Source of the DNA: CAKVOD01 sp964489405
Lineage (GTDB): Bacteria; Bacillota; Clostridia; Christensenellales; UBA1242
Assembly (NCBI GenBank): GCA_964489405.1
Contig: CAZAYL010000032.1
Location: forward strand, 1 to 10,712
Length of the DNA stretch: 10,712 bases
Reading direction: 5' to 3'
A model generated the notes under the pieces. The model was given only the letters and a program-made list of their open reading frames with translations. It was not told the origin of the DNA and searched no databases. A program made the translations under genes and the position numbers. Below, piece by piece: positions 6,713-10,712 of this stretch. Each line of letters begins with the position of its first letter. The first letter of the stretch is position 1.

Positions 6713-6938
6713 TATTACTCTTCCAAAGAAAATCTTTAAACAAATTACCTAGTTCAGTCAAGCAAGGATTACAAAGGTCTATGGGCATCATAACCTTATC
6801 ATCATAGTAAGTAGAGTAACCTTCAAGAGTCACGAAGGTTGCATGGGGAAAAGAAAACAACTTTTTAGGAAAAAAATAAGTATCAACTTCTTTGGTTGAA
6901 TGACATCTATCACAGAATGTTTGTGTCAAATGAATCAT
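6705..6938 (-). CDS. Small zinc-ribbon-like protein with two CxxC knuckles
   Basis: A 77-residue protein of unknown function. Two cysteine knuckles, C9-D-R-C12 and C56-N-P-C59, are placed as in a zinc ribbon, with a beta-rich insert between them (F-F-P-K-K-L-F-S-F to M-M-P-I-D-L). A short helical tail follows (L-T-E-L-G-N-L-F-K-D-F-L). No signal peptide or membrane segment is seen. Start choice is uncertain. The ATG at 6938 directly abuts GAAAGG with no spacing, while an in-frame TTG at 6929..6927 is 8 bases from the same site and would remove three residues, leaving both knuckles intact. It is the first gene after the terminator and strong promoter at 6956-7012 and overlaps the next gene by 8 bases. 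Metal binding is inferred from the cysteines; a DNA- or protein-binding role linked to the downstream helicase is a guess from context. Confidence 0.8.
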   Translation of the reverse strand: MIHLTQTFCDRCHSTKEVDTYFFPKKLFSFPHATFVTLEGYSTYYDDKVMMPIDLCNPCLTELGNLFKDFLWKSNNE

Positions 6939-6955
6939 CCTTTCTCTTTTATTAT

Positions 6956-6984
6956 ATTATAAAACTTTAAAAGATAAAAGTCAA
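6956..6984 (-). promoter_or_regulatory. Strong sigma-A-type promoter for the zinc-ribbon/DUF4177/helicase cluster
   Basis: TTGACT (6984..6979), exactly 17 bases, then TATAAT (6961..6956): 5 of 6 and 6 of 6 consensus matches. A second TATAAT overlaps 5 bases downstream. Predicted initiation near 6949 gives a leader of about 11-20 bases. The -35 box lies within the 3' arm of the terminator hairpin at 6973-7012. Confidence 0.75.
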
Positions 6985-7012
6985 CCTATTGTTATATAGG
7001 CTGACTTTTATC
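6973..7012 (-). terminator. Rho-independent-type terminator after the recJ-like gene
   Basis: A 17-bp stem (arm GATAAAAGTCAGCCTAT, one G.U pair, otherwise perfect) with a 6-base loop begins at the base after the recJ-like TGA. It is followed by TTTTAAAGTTTT on the minus strand. The stem is AT-rich but long. It separates the helicase-primase-RecJ unit from the next unit. The plus-strand side has no good T-tract and no plus-strand gene to terminate. Confidence 0.75.
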
Positions 7013-8782
7013 TCAAAAATCATATTTACTTGAACAAATTAATTCGTAACTCTCTAAAATAAGTTGAGGATAATCTGTACCATTCCAAGAGTTACAATTA
7101 CACTTACAATAATACTCAATATCAACCCAACCATTTTTAGTAAAAGTTTCAACCTCTTCATCGTTTAACGAGAACTTGATAAAACTAACGCCATTAGGTA
7201 AAGAAATTTTTAGAGTATTACCTTTCATTATCGTGACCATATTGGGTCTAACTCTAATTTTTCCTCCCACATAAGCTCTATCAACATCTTGTCCCCAAAA
7301 ATCATTCATTGCGGCGATGGCTAAAATTTGATTAGGGTTTATTTGCTCTGCGTTGTTATAAAAATAATCTACTCGGTATAGAGGGTTTGAGGGGTATTTA
7401 GACAGTTCTCTGTCCAAATCCTCAAGAAAAATGTCAAAATCCTTTTTGGTAACTGCACAACCCGCCGCATTATGATGTCCGACTACATACAGAACACCTC
7501 TGCATTTTTCTAAAATTTCTTTAAAACTTTCTACACCATTTTTTGTATATCCACGCATAGAACCTGCCCAAACATCCTCACACTCAGACATGATAATGCA
7601 AGGTCGTTGATATTTAGACATAAGTTTATTTGCAACCAGTCCACGAACACCTGCATCTAGTTCTTCTGAGTCAAGACAAAAAGCTAATGCTTTATGCTTC
7701 GCAATCATATTTTTCTCTTGAATTTTTTTTTCAAGAGCTTCAAGACCGGCTGTTTCTTTTTTTGTCTGCCTATTTTTTATATTACCAATGACTCTAACTG
7801 CCTGTAACACAAGATATTCTTCTTTTCCAGTTGCTTTATTTCGCTTGATTTCTGGAATTTTTTCAAAGGCAAAAGGATTAAGCATTGATTTAAAAATAAG
7901 CTCTTTTTCAGACGATGAGCCTGTTCTAGTAACCGCATTAATAAAAGGTATAATGAAAAATGCCGCTCCCATTCCAGTACAGGCTTGTTGGTTGGAGTAA
8001 CTTATATAATCTGATTTAGAGAGCGGAAAAGCATTTTTATCGAGCATATAAGAAATAAATGGGTTAGAAATATTTTCTTTTTGAAACCCCTTCCAAACCA
8101 AATAGCGAGTTTCATAAGAATGAAGGCTCATCATGTCTGCGGTTAAGCCAAGAGCAACTAAATCTAGAAAAGAGTTTGCAAAATTAACTCCTAAAAAATT
8201 ATCAAGATATCTACAAAATTGCCAGACTATACAAGCTCCGCACGCCTCTTTATTGGGGTAATCACTTAGCTGGTTGTTTATAATAATGGCATCTTCGCTA
8301 ATCTTATCTGCAAGGTGATGGTCAAGAACAACAACCTTAGAGCCGTTTTCTTTTAATTTTGAATGAGCTTCATAATCATTACTTGCCCCATCTGGACACC
8401 AAACTATAGAATTCTTTTCTTCCAAAAGCTTGTCTAAATGGTCATTCAAACCATGTTGTTTGCCTTCGTGCATTCTCCATGAAAGATGGTTTATTGTCCA
8501 TTCTGGGTAAATCCTATAAAAATAATTGTAGAGTAGGGCGGCAGAGGTGAAGCCATCTGCATCGCTATCTACGATAATCACATTATCTTCATTTGCGGAA
8601 ACCGCCTTTTGAAGGGCGGTCGCCGCATTATAAAGATTATTTCCACCTAAACTCTTATAGTCACATACATCTTCTTTTGTTAGATGAGTGTAATGATAAA
8701 CATCTTCAATTCCACGGTTTTCAAGAATTTGATTTAATACAGGTAAAATTTGATTACCTTTTGTTAATACTTCAAATCTCAT
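7013..8782 (-). CDS. RecJ-type single-stranded-DNA exonuclease (DHH/DHHA1)
   Basis: A 589-residue protein with full RecJ architecture. DHH domain: motif I V-D-S-D-A-D-G-F-T-S (71-80), motif II-like C-P-D-G (129-132), motif III L-D-H-H-L-A-D (153-159), motif IV A-L-G-L-T-A-D-M-M-S-L (210-220). Linker: P-F-I-N-A-V-T-R-T-G-S (279-289), matching RecJ 'PxINAxGR'. DHHA1: G-L-V-A-N-K-L (381-387), W-A-G-S-M-R-G (405-411) and G-H-H-N-A-A-G (435-441). The C-terminal OB-like region ends W-N-G-x-x-Y-P-Q-L-I-L-E, as in bacterial RecJ. Predicted manganese-dependent 5'-3' ssDNA nuclease, used in recombination, repair or primer-end processing at the fork. Motif I carries D-S-D-A-D in place of the usual 'GDYDADG'; the acidic ligands remain. 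The ATG overlaps the primase stop (ATGA); AAAGGAG is about 12 bases upstream. The stop is followed at once by the terminator hairpin. Confidence 0.93.
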   Translation of the reverse strand: MRFEVLTKGNQILPVLNQILENRGIEDVYHYTHLTKEDVCDYKSLGGNNLYNAATALQKAVSANEDNVIIVDSDADGFTSAALLYNYFYRIYPEWTINHLSWRMHEGKQHGLNDHLDKLLEEKNSIVWCPDGASNDYEAHSKLKENGSKVVVLDHHLADKISEDAIIINNQLSDYPNKEACGACIVWQFCRYLDNFLGVNFANSFLDLVALGLTADMMSLHSYETRYLVWKGFQKENISNPFISYMLDKNAFPLSKSDYISYSNQQACTGMGAAFFIIPFINAVTRTGSSSEKELIFKSMLNPFAFEKIPEIKRNKATGKEEYLVLQAVRVIGNIKNRQTKKETAGLEALEKKIQEKNMIAKHKALAFCLDSEELDAGVRGLVANKLMSKYQRPCIIMSECEDVWAGSMRGYTKNGVESFKEILEKCRGVLYVVGHHNAAGCAVTKKDFDIFLEDLDRELSKYPSNPLYRVDYFYNNAEQINPNQILAIAAMNDFWGQDVDRAYVGGKIRVRPNMVTIMKGNTLKISLPNGVSFIKFSLNDEEVETFTKNGWVDIEYYCKCNCNSWNGTDYPQLILESYELICSSKYDF

Positions 8783-9894
8783 TTAAGATATATTCTCCTT
8801 TCAAATAATTCTAGAAAAATCTCTTTCCCTTTATCTGTTGGAGAATCTTTATAACTCAAAAGATTATTTTCCTTATCAAATAAGAAACTTATAGTTAGAT
8901 AGGGGGAATATTTTTTATGAATGTTTATTAACTTCTTTGTCCATCTTTTGAACTCATCATCATTTATCTGCTGAAATTGCTTATCAAATCCTATAATAAG
9001 CTCTTCTACGCCTAGCTCTCTTAAAAGCTGAACCTGGTGTGAGATAAGTGAGCTACCGCATACCGCAACGCTTATATCATTTTCTTGACCAAACATAGAA
9101 GCGTATTGGAGGGTTGCTTTCTCGCTTTCAAAGACAAAAGCCTTTTTCATTATTTTTATATTTTCTTTACTATTGTTTAAATTATACAAAGCAAAAGAAA
9201 GTGGGTGGTTATACTGCTTGCCCGCAATAACCGCTGGTATGTATTTGCCATATTTTTCGTTCTCTTTGATAAGTGTTCTTTCTCTAATCCCAATAAGCTC
9301 CCCACTCACGCCATAATGTGGAATTACTATAGCCTGATTAACAGGGTCATATTTTATCCCCCTATCTTTCATTACCTGTGGAGAGATACCTTCTTGCTCC
9401 CATTCTGGGATTCGAACAAAGGGTAAATTATTTAAAACTGTATCATTAAAAAGGGGAAGCTGGATTTCAGACCTTTTTTCTTCCCCTTTTATGACTTTTT
9501 CATAACTCTTAAAAAACTGCCAATCTGGAAGCTTTTCCACTTCTTCTCCAAAGTTAAAATCCTGAGAAGAATGCCCAAAAAATGCGGCAACATAAAAAAC
9601 CGCTTTTGGTAGTGACCATTCACCAAACCCCTCCATTGACTTTACTTTTGAAGTGAGTTCATATATATCAAAAGCTTCTTCATCACATTGAGTGAAGCAT
9701 CTGAAAAGATGGGTGTTATCATAATAATACAGTTTGTGACTTGCCTCACCCAAGTCATTTTGCGGATGATGACAAATAGTTTTACAGACAAGAGTGTTAG
9801 AATCTTTTTGGATTGGCTCAGCATTTAACTCCGAAAGAAAATCTGAAACATCTTCAATAGTAAGGTTAAATTTTAAACTATCTTTATCTAACAT
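8779..9894 (-). CDS. DnaG-type DNA primase (zinc finger plus TOPRIM)
   Basis: A 371-residue primase that should make RNA primers for the adjacent helicase and polymerase. A CHC2-like zinc-binding module is visible at the N-terminus: C37, C41 and H42-H43 before the strand, then C66 and C70 (R-C-F-T-Q-C). The middle (about 165-240) has the DnaG catalytic-core pattern: M-K-D-R-G-I-K-Y-D, I-V-I-P-H-Y-G-V-S-G-E-L-I-G-I-R-E-R, and K-Y-I-P before an A-L-Y-N-L segment. TOPRIM: F-V-F-E-S-E-K-A with E256, then I-I-G-F-D-K-Q with D304; D340 (S-F-L-F-D-K) is a candidate third acid. It is much shorter than cellular DnaG (about 580-600 aa) and has no room for the C-terminal helicase-binding domain. GAGG lies 6 bases before ATG 9894; the gap from the helicase gene is 8 bases and the overlap with the RecJ gene is 4 bases. 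Confidence 0.9.
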   Translation of the reverse strand: MLDKDSLKFNLTIEDVSDFLSELNAEPIQKDSNTLVCKTICHHPQNDLGEASHKLYYYDNTHLFRCFTQCDEEAFDIYELTSKVKSMEGFGEWSLPKAVFYVAAFFGHSSQDFNFGEEVEKLPDWQFFKSYEKVIKGEEKRSEIQLPLFNDTVLNNLPFVRIPEWEQEGISPQVMKDRGIKYDPVNQAIVIPHYGVSGELIGIRERTLIKENEKYGKYIPAVIAGKQYNHPLSFALYNLNNSKENIKIMKKAFVFESEKATLQYASMFGQENDISVAVCGSSLISHQVQLLRELGVEELIIGFDKQFQQINDDEFKRWTKKLINIHKKYSPYLTISFLFDKENNLLSYKDSPTDKGKEIFLELFERRIYLK

Positions 9895-9902
9895 ACTTTA
9901 CC

Positions 9903-10712
9903 TCAAAATGCACTGCTACTTAGAGATTCAGTGATATTAATTTTTGTTTTTTCGATATCAATTAACTGATAGTTATAATCAGTCACAAACAAGGTTTCAA
10001 AGCGGCAAATACCTTTTCTTGCTCGAACCCAAAGAAGAATATCCTTATATCTACCTCTACGGTTTTTATAAATAGACATCTTTATATTAGGCATTTCTAC
10101 ACCTAAAGTAGCACAGATATCTTGGAGCGCCGCCCGGTCTTTGTCGTTAAGGTCTAACATCATACAACCGAGGTCTATTTTATCTGCAATAGATTTAGCT
10201 CCTCTTAAAAGGTTCTGGTCATATATATCTGCGTCCTGATATCCCCCATTAAGCTGAGTGCTAGAAAAAATAAAAACTCCATATTCATTACAAATATCTT
10301 TCAACTTTACGCTCATTAAGAATAGGATATTATCTTCTCTTAAACCTTTAACACCAGAACGACCGCCGATTTCACTTAAAATCTTCATTGAACTATGAAT
10401 ATAGTCGAAGCACACAAAGCGACAACCCCATTCTCGAATACCATATTTAATGGTATTTTCAACATCTTGTAGAGAAAAATCTGGAAGTTTCTTAATGTGA
10501 ATCCCGCTATTTTTTAGGATGTTCGCCGCAGTAAAGACTCTCTCTTGTTCACCTTCTTGATATCGACCAGTAAGAATATGCTCTTCTTCAACCGCAGAAA
10601 GAAAAGCCAACATCATTGTTTGAATTTCATCTTCCTCTTGCTCAGTGGAAATGAAGATTGCGGGTTCCGTATTACCATTCTTAATCCACTTTTTTTCTTG
10701 TTCATCATAAAT
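9903..10712 (-). CDS. DnaB-family replicative DNA helicase, C-terminal part (N-terminus outside window)
   Basis: The frame is open to the right edge, so 269 residues of the C-terminal RecA-type motor are seen and the apparent ATG at 10616 is internal. In window numbering: A-I-F-I-S-T-E-Q-E-E-D-E-I-Q (18-31) matches the DnaB 'lffSLEMs' block; F-V-C-F-D-Y-I-H-S-S (99-108) is Walker B; F-S-S-T-Q-L-N-G-G (149-157) is motif H4 with its sensor Gln; L-R-G-A-K-S-I-A-D-K-I-D (169-180) matches the 'GSgaIeqdaD' region; K-N-R-R-G-R (216-221) is the H5/arginine-finger region. Walker A must lie to the right of the window. The product would be a hexameric 5'-3' helicase that unwinds the fork and works with the primase encoded 8 bases downstream. 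The short C-terminal tail (T-E-S-L-S-S-S-A-F) has no obvious extra domain. Confidence 0.9.
   Translation of the reverse strand: MYDEQEKKWIKNGNTEPAIFISTEQEEDEIQTMMLAFLSAVEEEHILTGRYQEGEQERVFTAANILKNSGIHIKKLPDFSLQDVENTIKYGIREWGCRFVCFDYIHSSMKILSEIGGRSGVKGLREDNILFLMSVKLKDICNEYGVFIFSSTQLNGGYQDADIYDQNLLRGAKSIADKIDLGCMMLDLNDKDRAALQDICATLGVEMPNIKMSIYKNRRGRYKDILLWVRARKGICRFETLFVTDYNYQLIDIEKTKINITESLSSSAF

Noticed and set aside
9903..10616. Helicase gene starting at ATG 10616
   Set aside because: The frame stays open to the window edge, and residues upstream of that Met carry the DnaB 'SxE' block, so the Met is internal.
1..10712. tRNA genes, CRISPR arrays, insertion sequences, attachment sites or a replication origin
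   Set aside because: The only non-coding stretches are the intron, three gaps under 100 bases and junctions of a few bases; none shows cloverleaf, regular repeats, transposase or iterons.

Overview
This window looks like part of the replication module of a large lytic-type phage (or a phage-like element) infecting a low-GC, anaerobic or facultative Firmicute. Several signs point that way. The DNA is AT-rich (roughly one third GC by eye). Every supported gene lies on the minus strand, and the genes are tightly packed with short overlaps. Shine-Dalgarno sites are strong and Gram-positive in style (AGGAGG, AAGGAG). The sequence also carries DUF3310, a self-splicing intron in a nucleotide-reductase gene, and a nearly self-sufficient replisome. 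TGA and TAA both act as stops, so the code appears standard.

Read in transcription order (high to low coordinates), the first unit is a DnaB-family replicative helicase (cut by the window's right edge), a short DnaG-type primase and a RecJ-type DHH/DHHA1 nuclease. A strong hairpin terminator follows directly after the recJ-like stop codon. A near-consensus sigma-A promoter, whose -35 box lies inside the 3' arm of that terminator, starts the second unit: a small CxxC/CxxC zinc-ribbon protein, a small DUF4177-like protein and a Dda/RecD-type SF1B helicase. A short gap with a plausible promoter precedes a 1300-residue C-family DNA polymerase (DnaE type with an apparently complete PHP metal site). 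Its 3' end overlaps a DUF3310 gene. After a 73-base AT-rich gap comes nrdD, the class III (anaerobic) ribonucleotide reductase.

The nrdD gene is interrupted after codon 223 (conserved QYG) by a group I intron. P1, with its U.G pair at the 5' splice site, and the conserved P (P3/P4) and Q (P4/P6) elements can all be read directly. Inside the intron a TTG-started HNH-type homing endonuclease begins and runs off the left edge of the window, so the 3' half of the intron and exon 2 are not visible.

Functionally, helicase, primase and polymerase form a fork. RecJ and the SF1B helicase supply ssDNA processing and fork remodelling, and NrdD supplies dNTPs without oxygen. No tRNA, CRISPR array, insertion sequence or origin could be supported. 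The least expected features are the intron/homing endonuclease insertion, the fused terminator-promoter, the intact PHP site of the polymerase, and an apparent bias towards the word GCGGT/AGCGG.
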